Below, one piece after another: positions 8,676-16,275 of a stretch of 64,000 nt of DNA; the stretch's first letter is position 1, and the number at the start of each line of letters is the position of its first letter. Where the stretch lies: NCBI GenBank assembly GCA_013298625.1, contig JAAFIF010000014.1:62001-126000 (forward strand), read 5' to 3'. Origin of the DNA: Myxococcales bacterium (GTDB taxonomy: Bacteria > Myxococcota_A > Polyangia > Polyangiales > Ga0077539). The translations under genes and the position numbers were made by a program. Under the pieces are notes generated by a model, which worked only from the letters and a program-made list of their open reading frames with translations, did not search any database and was not told the DNA's origin.

Positions 8676-9671
8676 TCACATCCCTCGCCGGTGCGCGTAC
8701 AGCCAGTCGATCAGCGACGTGCCCCACGCGTCGGTAAACGACGGGACGTGCGATCCCGCACGGATGCGCCACAGCTCCGCGCTGCCCCCAGCGCGGCATC
8801 CCGTGTGCGCCTCGCGCGTCGTCTCGATCCCCGGCACCGCGGTGTCCAAATCCAGATCCGCCCCCGCGCTCGAGCGAGCCATCCCGCAGCCGTTGCGCGT
8901 CGCCCAGTCGCTCACCGTCCGCTCGGCTCCCGGATACCCGCCGGACACCGGCGAGAGCGCCGTCCCGCCCGCGTAGCGAATCACCGCGTCCGCGTCGCCG
9001 TGCACCTGCAGCACGTGCACCGGCTGCGTCGGCGAGCAGCGCGTCGCCTCGGCGAAGCCCGCTCCTGCCAGGCTCATGACAGCAGCGATCTCACCGCTCA
9101 ATTCGCAGGCCATTCGCAGCGCCATGAACCCGCCGTTCGAGTGCCCGATCACGTACACCCGATCCGCGTCGACGTTGTATCGCCCCTTCACGTCGGCGAT
9201 CACCGCGCGCAGGTACGCCACGTCGTCGACGGGGTTGTTGTAGAAGTTGCAGCAGGCGTCGGTCGCGTTCCAAAAGCGCTTGGCGGCGCCGTCGATCAGC
9301 CCGTCGGGCGTGGCCAAAATGAACCGCCGCGAGCCCACTAGCGGACCGAGGCCGAAGTACGCCTCTTGTCCGACGCCGTTGGCGCCATACCCGTGCAGCA
9401 AGACCACCAACGGCAACGGCCCGAGCGTCGTGTGCCCTCCCGGAGCGCGCACACGAAACGGCCTCGCCGCGATGAGCGGGCTGCTCGCGTCGGCGCCGCT
9501 GCTCGCGTCCTCGACGGGCACCGCCGCGTCCTCTGGGGGAGCGATCGCGTCGTCCGTCACCGCGGCGTCTTGCGCGGCGGCGTCCGGCTGCGGTTGCGGC
9601 TGCGTCGTCGAGCACGCGACGGTCCACGCAGCGACGAGCAGAGAGAGCCCAGCGAGCCTGTGTTTGCGCAT
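8676..9671 (-). CDS. Lipoprotein esterase of the PHB depolymerase/feruloyl esterase (LpqC) type
   Basis: The protein has 331 residues with lipobox WTVAC (Cys ~20) and an Ala/Asp-rich linker to ~65. The alpha/beta-hydrolase core has HGYGAN (oxyanion region, ~93-98), GHSNGG (nucleophile Ser, ~176-181), HGDADAVI (acid Asp, ~224-231) and a His near GSHVPSF. This arrangement matches secreted poly(3-hydroxybutyrate) depolymerase-like and feruloyl esterases (COG3509). DACCNF holds vicinal cysteines. It probably hydrolyses extracellular ester polymers; the exact substrate cannot be read from sequence. It lies between aspS (49-bp gap) and the kinase (1-bp gap) on the same strand. Confidence 0.85.
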   Translation of the reverse strand: MRKHRLAGLSLLVAAWTVACSTTQPQPQPDAAAQDAAVTDDAIAPPEDAAVPVEDASSGADASSPLIAARPFRVRAPGGHTTLGPLPLVVLLHGYGANGVGQEAYFGLGPLVGSRRFILATPDGLIDGAAKRFWNATDACCNFYNNPVDDVAYLRAVIADVKGRYNVDADRVYVIGHSNGGFMALRMACELSGEIAAVMSLAGAGFAEATRCSPTQPVHVLQVHGDADAVIRYAGGTALSPVSGGYPGAERTVSDWATRNGCGMARSSAGADLDLDTAVPGIETTREAHTGCRAGGSAELWRIRAGSHVPSFTDAWGTSLIDWLYAHRRGM

Positions 9672-9720
9672 CGGCCGTCGGTTGTGCGCGAAATGCGGCC
9701 GAGCGGCAAGTGGGGCTTCG

Positions 9721-11586
9721 CTACGCCTTGCGCGCGATGTTGGCGTCGCTGAGCTGCTTGTCGCTCACCTCGCCCGGAGCGCCCATCATCAGGTCCAAGA
9801 ACTGCGCGGTCTTCGGGTACGCGATCACGTCGCGCAGCGACTCGGTGCTCGTGAGCAGCATCACCAATCGGTCCATTCCGATCGCGAGCCCGCCGTGCGG
9901 CGGCGCGCCGAGCTTGAGCGCGTCCAGCAAGAAGCCGAACTTCTGCCGCGCGTCCGCCTCGTCGATGCCGAGCACTTTGAAGACCTTCTGCTGCACCTCG
10001 GGGTCGTGCAGACGGATCGATCCGCCGCCGATCTCGAAGCCGTTGAGCACGACGTCGTACCGATAGCAGAGCACCTTGGCCGGGTCCGTCTCGAGGTGCT
10101 GCAGCGAGCCGTCCTGGGGCCGCGTAAACGCGTGGTGCGCCGGGGCCCAGGTCTTCGACTCGTCGTCCCACTCGAACAAGGGCGGGTCCACCACCCACAA
10201 GAACTCGTAGCGATGGTTGTCCGTCCCGTGGTCGGGGATGAAGCCCATGCGCTTTCCGAGCGCGAGGCGCAGGTTCGCCATGACGGTCTGAACGAGCGCT
10301 TCTTTGCCCAGCTGAAACACGATGATGTCGCCCGGCTTCGCGCCGCACGCCTCGTTGACGGCGCGGACGAACTCGGGCGTCGCGCTCTTCCACGCGGTCT
10401 GCGACCAGGACATGTCCTCGCCGACCTTGGCGCGCGCGAGGCCCGGCGAGCGCATCTGCTTGACGAACGACTCGAGCTCGTCGAGGTCCTTGCGGGACAA
10501 CGGCTTCTTCGCGGGGCCGCCGTCCGCGGGGACGACCATGCACTTCACGATGTGCTGCGGCAGGTCCCGACGGTCCTCGCCCTTCGCGAAGCGCTCGGCG
10601 ATCTCGGCGAGCAGCGGAACGCCGCCGCCCGACTGCTCGATCACCAACTCGGTCAGGTCCGTGTGCTCCATGCCGAAGCGCAGGTCGGGCTTGTCGTTGC
10701 CGAAGCGACGCATGCTCTCGGCGAACGTCATCTTGGGAAATCCGCTGGGATACCGCTCGGCCAGATCGATCCCGAGCAGCTCCTTCCAGACCTTCGTGAG
10801 CAGCCGCTCGACCACGCCGAAGATGTCCTCTTGCGTGACGAAGGACATCTCGACGTCGATCTGCGTGAACTCCGGCTGACGGTCGAGCCTGGGGTCTTCG
10901 TCGCGCCAGCAGCGGGCGATCTGAAAGTACCGGTCGAAGCCCGCGACCATGAACAGCTGCTTGAACAGCTGCGGGCTCTCGGCCAGCGCGTAGAACTTGC
11001 CCGCGTGCAAGCGCGACGGGACGAGGTAGTTGCGCGCGCCGCCGGGCGTGTACTTCACGAGCGACGGCGTCTCCATCTCGACGAAGCCCTCGTCGTAGAA
11101 GTGATTGCGCGTGACCTGGTTGATCTTCGAGCGCGCCCGCAGCGTGCGCTGAAGCTTCGGCCGACGGAGATCCAGGTAGCGGTACTGCAGCAAGAGGTCT
11201 TCGCGCGTCCCGTTGTCGTCGGTGATCTCGAAGGGCGGCGTCTCGGACTTGTTGAACACCGTCGCTTCTTTCGCGACGAGCTCGATCGCGCCCGTGGGGA
11301 TCTTCGGGTTGCGCATGGTCCCGCGGTCGCGCACGACGCCGCGCACGCCGATGACCCACTCGCGCCGAAAGTTCTCGGCGATGGCGTAGACCGACTCGCT
11401 GTCCTCGCGGTCGAAGACGACCTGCGTGATCCCGTCGCGGTCGCGGAGATCGACGAACACGATCCCGCCCTTGTTGTGCGCGCGCTGGACCCACCCGTAC
11501 AGCACGGCCTCTTTGCCGATGTCACCCTCACGCAGCGCTCCACAAGAGTGCGTGCGCTTGATCTCACTCAGCCAATTCGTGGCCAC
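9721..11586 (-). CDS. aspS: Aspartyl-tRNA synthetase
   Basis: The protein has 621 residues, with a GTG start chosen because AGAGG lies 6 bases upstream and homology begins at ATNWLSEIKRTHSCG. Order: OB-fold anticodon-binding domain (GWVQRAHNKGGIVFVDLRDR), class II motif 1 region, motif 2 FYALAESPQLFKQLF...FDRYFQIARCWRDEDPRLDRQPEFTQID, the bacterial GAD insertion, and motif 3 GLAIGMDRL. The enzyme charges tRNA(Asp) with aspartate in the cytoplasm. At the OB-fold position where non-discriminating bacterial enzymes have His and discriminating ones Leu, my alignment places Lys, so tRNA specificity (Asp only or Asp/Asn) is uncertain. A 100-bp gap separates it from the upstream MYXO-CTERM gene. Confidence 0.97.
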   Translation of the reverse strand: MATNWLSEIKRTHSCGALREGDIGKEAVLYGWVQRAHNKGGIVFVDLRDRDGITQVVFDREDSESVYAIAENFRREWVIGVRGVVRDRGTMRNPKIPTGAIELVAKEATVFNKSETPPFEITDDNGTREDLLLQYRYLDLRRPKLQRTLRARSKINQVTRNHFYDEGFVEMETPSLVKYTPGGARNYLVPSRLHAGKFYALAESPQLFKQLFMVAGFDRYFQIARCWRDEDPRLDRQPEFTQIDVEMSFVTQEDIFGVVERLLTKVWKELLGIDLAERYPSGFPKMTFAESMRRFGNDKPDLRFGMEHTDLTELVIEQSGGGVPLLAEIAERFAKGEDRRDLPQHIVKCMVVPADGGPAKKPLSRKDLDELESFVKQMRSPGLARAKVGEDMSWSQTAWKSATPEFVRAVNEACGAKPGDIIVFQLGKEALVQTVMANLRLALGKRMGFIPDHGTDNHRYEFLWVVDPPLFEWDDESKTWAPAHHAFTRPQDGSLQHLETDPAKVLCYRYDVVLNGFEIGGGSIRLHDPEVQQKVFKVLGIDEADARQKFGFLLDALKLGAPPHGGLAIGMDRLVMLLTSTESLRDVIAYPKTAQFLDLMMGAPGEVSDKQLSDANIARKA

Positions 11587-11686
11587 GGAAGCACCTCTGT
11601 CATCCCAGCTCTTCGGCCCGAACCGCTCGGGACCCGAAAGGGGGCGCGTACAGTAACGCTCTTGCCGCGCGTGTACAGCGCGAGAA

Positions 11687-13231
11687 TCACCGCGCGGGAC
11701 GGCGCGATCTGCGCGCGAGCGCCCACGCCGCGAGCCCCCCCCACAGCCACGATGCCCCTCGCGCGTCGCGGCCTCGTGGTCGACCCGCGCGGCACGCGCA
11801 GCCTCCGCCGAGGGTGCCCTCGGCGCCGACGCCGGCGTCCCCCGCGGCGTCCCCGCTCGCGTCGCGGGGCGAGACCGTCGCGTCCCTGGCCGCGACTCCG
11901 CTGTCGACGCCGCCATCGGGCAGTGAAGGGATGATGGGATAGAGCACCGAGCGGCCCTCGCTCGCGTACGCGTAGGCGCCGGAGCAAGACTCGACCGCGT
12001 TGTCGAACTGATACACGTCGAGCTCGCGCATACGATCGCGCGTGGTGAGCATCACCCAGATCACGTCGATGTCGTTCTCGCGCGGCGCTGAGGGCAACGC
12101 TGCCGATGCGTCGGGCAAGAGTCCGCCGTCGCTGTCCCTGGTCGGGGGCACGCTCACAGCCGCAGGAACCCTCGGTCCATTGGCCCGAACGATGTCCTCG
12201 ATGCCGATCTCGACGCGCCGCCCGCGGATCTCGAGGCCGTGGTCGCCGGGGTCGGGGCCGCTCGCGGCGTTGATGAGGTTTCCGATGCCGTCGCGCGCGC
12301 CCATCGTGTTGGGCTCGGCGATCAAGAACGAGCTCGGGACCTCTTCGGGCGCGAGCACGCCCATCATGTACAAATCGAGCCGAGAGAAGCGATACGTGGG
12401 CGGCTGCGTGCGAAATACGCCCGGAGAGACTTCGGCCCAAGCGTTTCCTTCGAGCGGTGAGCCGCCAGAGTCGAAGAAGAAGCTCCAGTGCACGCGGTCG
12501 CGGCCGAGCAGCTCGAGCGGCGTCACGGCCAACGGCGGTGGTGTGCCGCCATCGCTCGCGCTGCCATCGGGCGCGCTCGCGTCGTCACCGCCGTCGCTCG
12601 CCGCGTCGCCTGCGTCCTGCCCGGTGATCCCTCGGCCCGTCGGAAACGGCGGGATCACCACCTGCGGCCCCCATCGGTGCCCGAACTCTTGCGTGCACAC
12701 TTGAAAGTTGCCGAAGCGCCCGGCCGCTCCCGTGTACATCTCCCATGAATTCAGCCACACATAACCAAGCAGCGGAAACGCCGTCCCCGCCGTGTCGTTG
12801 AGGTCCCACGTCTCGCGGTTTCCCTGGCGCTGACCGATGCCTCGCACGGTGTTGGCGATGGGCATGTAGAACGCGAGCGCCCCGCCGAACCCTCGTCGGC
12901 TCTGCATCACCGCGACGAACCTCGCCCGCGGCGCGTCCGGCCGCTCTGCGATCAACCGCGTCACCTCTGCGACGAACCCGAGGATCGCCGTCGTCGAGTC
13001 CACCGGCGCGCGCCCTTCGTACAAGACCTCGGCGCCCGGCTCGTCGACCATCACGTAGCCGTTGCGCGTGCGCGCTGCGATCTCGAGCGCCCGCGCGTCG
13101 GTCGCTGCTGCGAGCGCTGCCGCGGTGAGCGCGAGGGCGGTTGCGTGTGCTCTTCGCAAGGTGAGTGCACTGGGCTTTACCGCGCCGAGCGGGCGCTCGT
13201 ACAGCGGGGGCCGCCGCTCAGCCCCGCGCAA
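11687..13231 (-). CDS. MYXO-CTERM protein with metalloprotease-like HRW motif
   Basis: The protein has 514 residues. An N-terminal hydrophobic stretch (ATALALTAAALAAATDARA) looks like a signal peptide. The very N-terminus is uncertain because the frame overlaps aroQ by 14 bases. The mid-region contains QEFGHRWG, which resembles the HExGHRW zinc-protease motif but has Gln for the first His. The C-terminus is GGGCACRAG followed by a hydrophobic WLWGGLAAWALA and RRSRRPAR, a typical MYXO-CTERM tail (Cys, membrane segment, Arg-rich end). It is therefore expected to be exported and anchored or processed at the outer surface. An Asp/Gly/Ser-rich insertion near 215-245 looks like a flexible linker. 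Function is unknown; the motif suggests an inactive or altered peptidase (inference). Confidence 0.75.
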   Translation of the reverse strand: MRGAERRPPLYERPLGAVKPSALTLRRAHATALALTAAALAAATDARALEIAARTRNGYVMVDEPGAEVLYEGRAPVDSTTAILGFVAEVTRLIAERPDAPRARFVAVMQSRRGFGGALAFYMPIANTVRGIGQRQGNRETWDLNDTAGTAFPLLGYVWLNSWEMYTGAAGRFGNFQVCTQEFGHRWGPQVVIPPFPTGRGITGQDAGDAASDGGDDASAPDGSASDGGTPPPLAVTPLELLGRDRVHWSFFFDSGGSPLEGNAWAEVSPGVFRTQPPTYRFSRLDLYMMGVLAPEEVPSSFLIAEPNTMGARDGIGNLINAASGPDPGDHGLEIRGRRVEIGIEDIVRANGPRVPAAVSVPPTRDSDGGLLPDASAALPSAPRENDIDVIWVMLTTRDRMRELDVYQFDNAVESCSGAYAYASEGRSVLYPIIPSLPDGGVDSGVAARDATVSPRDASGDAAGDAGVGAEGTLGGGCACRAGRPRGRDARGASWLWGGLAAWALARRSRRPAR

Positions 13232-13682
13232 CCCTGCGCGCGACGTACTCGAGCGCGAGCCGATAGCTCTCGGCCCCGAAGCCCTCGATGCGCCCGACGC
13301 ACGCCGCCCCCGTCACCGACCGCCGTCGAAACTCTTCTCTCGCGCTCGTGTTGCTCAAGTGAACCTCCACCACCGGAAGCCCGATCGCCTTGATCGCGTC
13401 GTGCAGCGCCACGCTCGTGTGCGTGTACCCGCCGGGGTTGAAGATCACCGCCGCGTACTCGCCCCGCGCCTGGTGCAGCCGGTCGATGAGCACGCCCTCG
13501 TGGTTGCTCTGAAAACACTCGACCACGAGCCCCAGCGCAGCCCCGTGCGTGACCAGCATCGCGTCGATCTCGACCAGCATGGTCTTGCCGTAGACCTCTG
13601 GCTCGCGCGCCCCCAAGAGGTTCAAATTCGGCCCGTGCAGGACCAGCACCTTCGTCGGCGCTTGTTCGGTCGAAGCGCTCAT
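13218..13682 (-). CDS. aroQ: 3-dehydroquinate dehydratase, type II
   Basis: The protein has 154 residues, full length for the family (~145-155). Diagnostic segments are GPNLNLLGAREPEVYG with the catalytic Tyr, QSNHEGVLIDRLHQA, FNPGGYTHTSVALHDAI with the catalytic His region, and PVVEVHLSN. It dehydrates 3-dehydroquinate to 3-dehydroshikimate in the shikimate pathway, in the cytoplasm as a dodecamer in characterised members. It follows the Roadblock gene by 13 bases and overlaps the next gene by 14 bases, so these are probably cotranscribed, although no functional link is evident. Confidence 0.97.
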   Translation of the reverse strand: MSASTEQAPTKVLVLHGPNLNLLGAREPEVYGKTMLVEIDAMLVTHGAALGLVVECFQSNHEGVLIDRLHQARGEYAAVIFNPGGYTHTSVALHDAIKAIGLPVVEVHLSNTSAREEFRRRSVTGAACVGRIEGFGAESYRLALEYVARRVARG

Positions 13683-13695
13683 GCGCGGCGCGCGC

Positions 13696-14055
13696 TCACT
13701 CGAGCGCCGAGAGGATCTTCGGCGCGGCCAGACGCAGCAAGAACCGCGCTTTGCCGTAGTTGCCGTCGGGCGCGAGCGCGAGCGCGAGAAAATAGTCCGA
13801 GTTGAGCACGCGCACGATCAGCGTGAGCTTCTCGGCTTGCACCGCCACCTCGGCGGTCGAGCCCGCTTGCACGGACTCGAGCGCGCGCATCACGCTCTTC
13901 AGCACGACGGACAGCTCCATGCCGATCGTCTCGATATTGATCTCCGCGCCGTCGCGGATGTGGCTCTCGACGGCGATCCCGTCGAAGCCCATGAGCAGGC
14001 CGGCCTGACCGCCTTGCGTGTGCTCGACTACGTCGCGCAGCGCTTCTTTGAACAT
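13696..14055 (-). CDS. Roadblock/LC7 domain protein
   Basis: The protein has 119 residues and is a single Roadblock/LC7 domain: an N-terminal helix MFKEALRDVVEHTQGG, a strand GLLMGFDGIAVESH, a long central helix IGMELSVVLKSVMRALES, strands KLTLIVRVLNSDYFLALALAP and a final helix. Roadblock proteins such as MglB of Myxococcus act as homodimeric regulators (GAP-like) of small Ras-like GTPases in polarity and motility. No GTPase gene is adjacent here, so its partner lies elsewhere. It starts the minus-strand run and is divergent from the glycosyltransferase-like gene, with a 16-bp palindrome between them. Confidence 0.85.
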   Translation of the reverse strand: MFKEALRDVVEHTQGGQAGLLMGFDGIAVESHIRDGAEINIETIGMELSVVLKSVMRALESVQAGSTAEVAVQAEKLTLIVRVLNSDYFLALALAPDGNYGKARFLLRLAAPKILSALE

Positions 14056-14106
14056 CGCGGCGATGGTGCCAGTGCGATTCTTTCAGGGTCAAGGATTCAC
14101 CCAAGA

Positions 14107-15618
14107 ATGCGGCAGGGCTTTGCCCGCGCGTGGGGTATACCCCACAGGGCTTTGCGCCCGAACCCCACGACCGCCGCACGTGTTGCGCCGCGCGAGCTGT
14201 TCGCGTTCTGGGCGCTCGCGTTCGCCGCCGTTCGCTGGGTCGCGCCGTCGGGACCCCTGTACTGGGACTCGTTTTCGTACGCCGCACAAGCGGTCAGCGG
14301 CCAGGTGGGCGGCCTCGGCCTCGGCCGTCCGCTCTTCGTCCTGCTCTCGCACGGCCTCGCCTCGCTCGCCCTCGCCCTCGGCGCCTCGCTCGACGCCATC
14401 GAGCCCCTGTTGCGCGCGGTGTGGGGGATGGTGGCCGCGCTCTCTGCTCCCCTCGCGCTCCTCGTCGCCCACTCGCTCGGCCTCGACCGCCAGGCGCAGC
14501 GCTGGATGGCCGCCGCGGTCGCGTTCTCTCCGGCGATGGCCCACGCCTCGGGGCAGGTGCTCACCGACGGCCCAGCGGTCACTGCGGTTCTCGCCTCGAC
14601 CCTCTGCGCGGTGCGCGCCAAGGACGGCGACGGCGCGCGCGAAGCGCTCTTGTGGCTCGGCGCAGGCGCGGCCCTCGGCGCCGCGATCGTCTTTCGCGAG
14701 CCCGCGATCGCCCACGCGCTGGTGCTCTACGGGCTCATTTCACTGGGCCCCAAAGGGACGCGCAGCCGCGCCGTCGTCACCGCGACGGCCGCGCTCATCC
14801 TCGTCGCGGGCTTGAGCCTCGTGTGGGCGGCGCGGCAGCCGGGCTGGGCGGACACCGTTCGCAACTGGGCCGGCGCGATGCGCCGCGAGCGCGCAGAGCA
14901 CCCGTACCGCGCCCGAGATTTCGCGATGTACCTCGCGTGGCTCTTGGCGCTCGGCCCCGTGACGCTCGTCGCTGCGCTCGCGGGGTGGGCTCGCGTTCGG
15001 CGGACGTTTGCCGAGCACCAAAGGGCGTTCGCCGTCGTCGCGCTCGGGTCGCTCGCGCAGCTCGTCGCGCTGGGCGCGTACCAAGACATCGCGTTTTCGC
15101 CAAGGTATTTGCTGGGCGCGATGCCCGGAGCCCTCGCGCTCGTCGCGGCTCACACGCTCAGCAACTGGGCTCGCACCCGCGCGCGGATCGCGCTGGCGTC
15201 GAGCGCGATGGTGCTCTCGGTCGCCCTCGCGGGCCTGGGCTTGGGGGTGCGCGAGCGGCCACTTCGCGTGGCGATCGACACGGTGTCCGCGCGGCTGCGG
15301 GCCGAGCCCGAGGCGTCGCTGGTGATCGTGACGGGGCAGGTGTGCCCTGCGGTGCAGATGCAGCAGCGCTTCGAGCGCGAGCGCGCGCAGCGCGAGGGAC
15401 GCGCGCCGCGGGCGTGGCAGACGGTGTGCCCCGGCTGGGATTGGCCCGCGAATTTGCAGCTCACGATGCAGCAGCACGCGCGCGAAGGCCGCGCTGTGAT
15501 CGTGGATTTGCGCGAGGGCGTGTGGGTCGGAGACCGTCAGCTGCGCGCGCGGGCCGAGCTCGAAGCGTGGCTCGCTCGGGGCGGCGACGTGGCGCGCAGC
15601 GCCCGCGTGTGGCGCTGA
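14107..15618 (+). CDS. Polytopic GT-C/PMT-like glycosyltransferase-type membrane protein
   Basis: The protein has 503 residues if the ATG at 14107 is used; an alternative TTG at 14152 would leave the 14130 palindrome untranslated. It has roughly ten hydrophobic segments, beginning with FAFWALAFAAVRWVAP. GPLYWDSFSYAAQ follows in the first loop, the place where GT-C enzymes (PMT/ArnT type) carry an acidic residue near a Tyr. A soluble C-terminal ~110 residues carry VIVTGQVCPAVQ. I infer a lipid-linked-sugar-dependent transferase or related protein in the inner membrane. The donor and acceptor cannot be predicted. Its stop is a single base from the stop of the convergent macro-like gene. Confidence 0.6.
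   Translation: MRQGFARAWGIPHRALRPNPTTAARVAPRELFAFWALAFAAVRWVAPSGPLYWDSFSYAAQAVSGQVGGLGLGRPLFVLLSHGLASLALALGASLDAIEPLLRAVWGMVAALSAPLALLVAHSLGLDRQAQRWMAAAVAFSPAMAHASGQVLTDGPAVTAVLASTLCAVRAKDGDGAREALLWLGAGAALGAAIVFREPAIAHALVLYGLISLGPKGTRSRAVVTATAALILVAGLSLVWAARQPGWADTVRNWAGAMRRERAEHPYRARDFAMYLAWLLALGPVTLVAALAGWARVRRTFAEHQRAFAVVALGSLAQLVALGAYQDIAFSPRYLLGAMPGALALVAAHTLSNWARTRARIALASSAMVLSVALAGLGLGVRERPLRVAIDTVSARLRAEPEASLVIVTGQVCPAVQMQQRFERERAQREGRAPRAWQTVCPGWDWPANLQLTMQQHAREGRAVIVDLREGVWVGDRQLRARAELEAWLARGGDVARSARVWR
14130..14145. promoter_or_regulatory. Perfect 16-bp palindrome GTGGGGTATACCCCAC
   Basis: A perfect dyad centred on TATA lies between two direct copies of CAGGGCTTTGC, in the divergent spacer between the Roadblock gene and the glycosyltransferase-like gene. 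It could be an operator for a dimeric regulator. It falls inside the longest version of the plus-strand reading frame. If it is an operator, the TTG at 14152 may be the real start of that gene. Confidence 0.45.
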
Positions 15619-15619
15619 G

Positions 15620-16153
15620 TCACCAGCCCACGGAGGCCGCGTGCGCGCGCAGCGTGCGGCTCTGCTCTTCTTCGAGGCAGCAGACGGTGATGGAGTCGAT
15701 CGGCGCGCGCTCGTCGAGCGCAGAGAGCATCGCGGCGAACGCCTCGGTCGCGCTCATGCGCCAGCCGCCTTGCAGGACTCCGGTCAGGACGCTTCGCGCC
15801 GAAGCTCGCGCGGCGCACTCGATCGCCGCAGAGAACGAGCGACGAACGAGCGCGCGCTTGCTGTCCTCGTCGTGCGCGTCCGTGTGGTGCAGGGTCGAGA
15901 GCAAGACCAGCGTGCGAAAGGGCGTGCCCTCGCACTCGATCGCCGTCGCTCGGCCGAGGGGCAGCGGGAGGTCGAGCTGCGACTCGATCTGCTCGAGCAC
16001 GTCCGCGTCGGCGAAGCGACGGACCAGCTGTCGACCGATGTTTCCGAGGATGCGGTCGATGGACTCGCTCGCGTGCACGGCGCCGTCGATCGGAACGATC
16101 AGCGCGTCCGCCCGCTGCGTGAAGAGGTCCGCCGCGATCACCGAGAGCTGCAT
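15620..16153 (-). CDS. Macro-domain-like protein
   Basis: The protein has 177 residues from the ATG at 16153; the frame remains open to a TTG at 16276 (218 aa). MQLSVIAADLFTQRADALIV PIDG resembles the opening strand/loop of macro domains (G/A-D-I/L...DAIVN). It is followed by LGNIGRQL, LGRATAIE and a final region ARSVLTGVLQGGWRMSATEAF, consistent with the alpha/beta/alpha order of ADP-ribose-binding macro folds. The Asn-rich NAAN motif is not present. It would therefore be a divergent ADP-ribose or nucleotide-derivative binder, if the call is right. It converges with the glycosyltransferase-like gene and is divergent from the 489-aa gene. Confidence 0.5.
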   Translation of the reverse strand: MQLSVIAADLFTQRADALIVPIDGAVHASESIDRILGNIGRQLVRRFADADVLEQIESQLDLPLPLGRATAIECEGTPFRTLVLLSTLHHTDAHDEDSKRALVRRSFSAAIECAARASARSVLTGVLQGGWRMSATEAFAAMLSALDERAPIDSITVCCLEEEQSRTLRAHAASVGW

Positions 16154-16275
16154 CGCGCTCTGATCATGCGCACAAGCTGCGAGCGCAGTCAGCACGCGTC
16201 CCCTGTCGGCGACCCTCGCGCTCGCGCTTCGTCGGGAATCGCGCGGGTACACGGCGTCGTTGCTCTCGCTGGGCA

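Noticed and set aside
9247..11934. An 895-codon plus-strand open frame
   Set aside because: Antisense to the unmistakable aspS gene.
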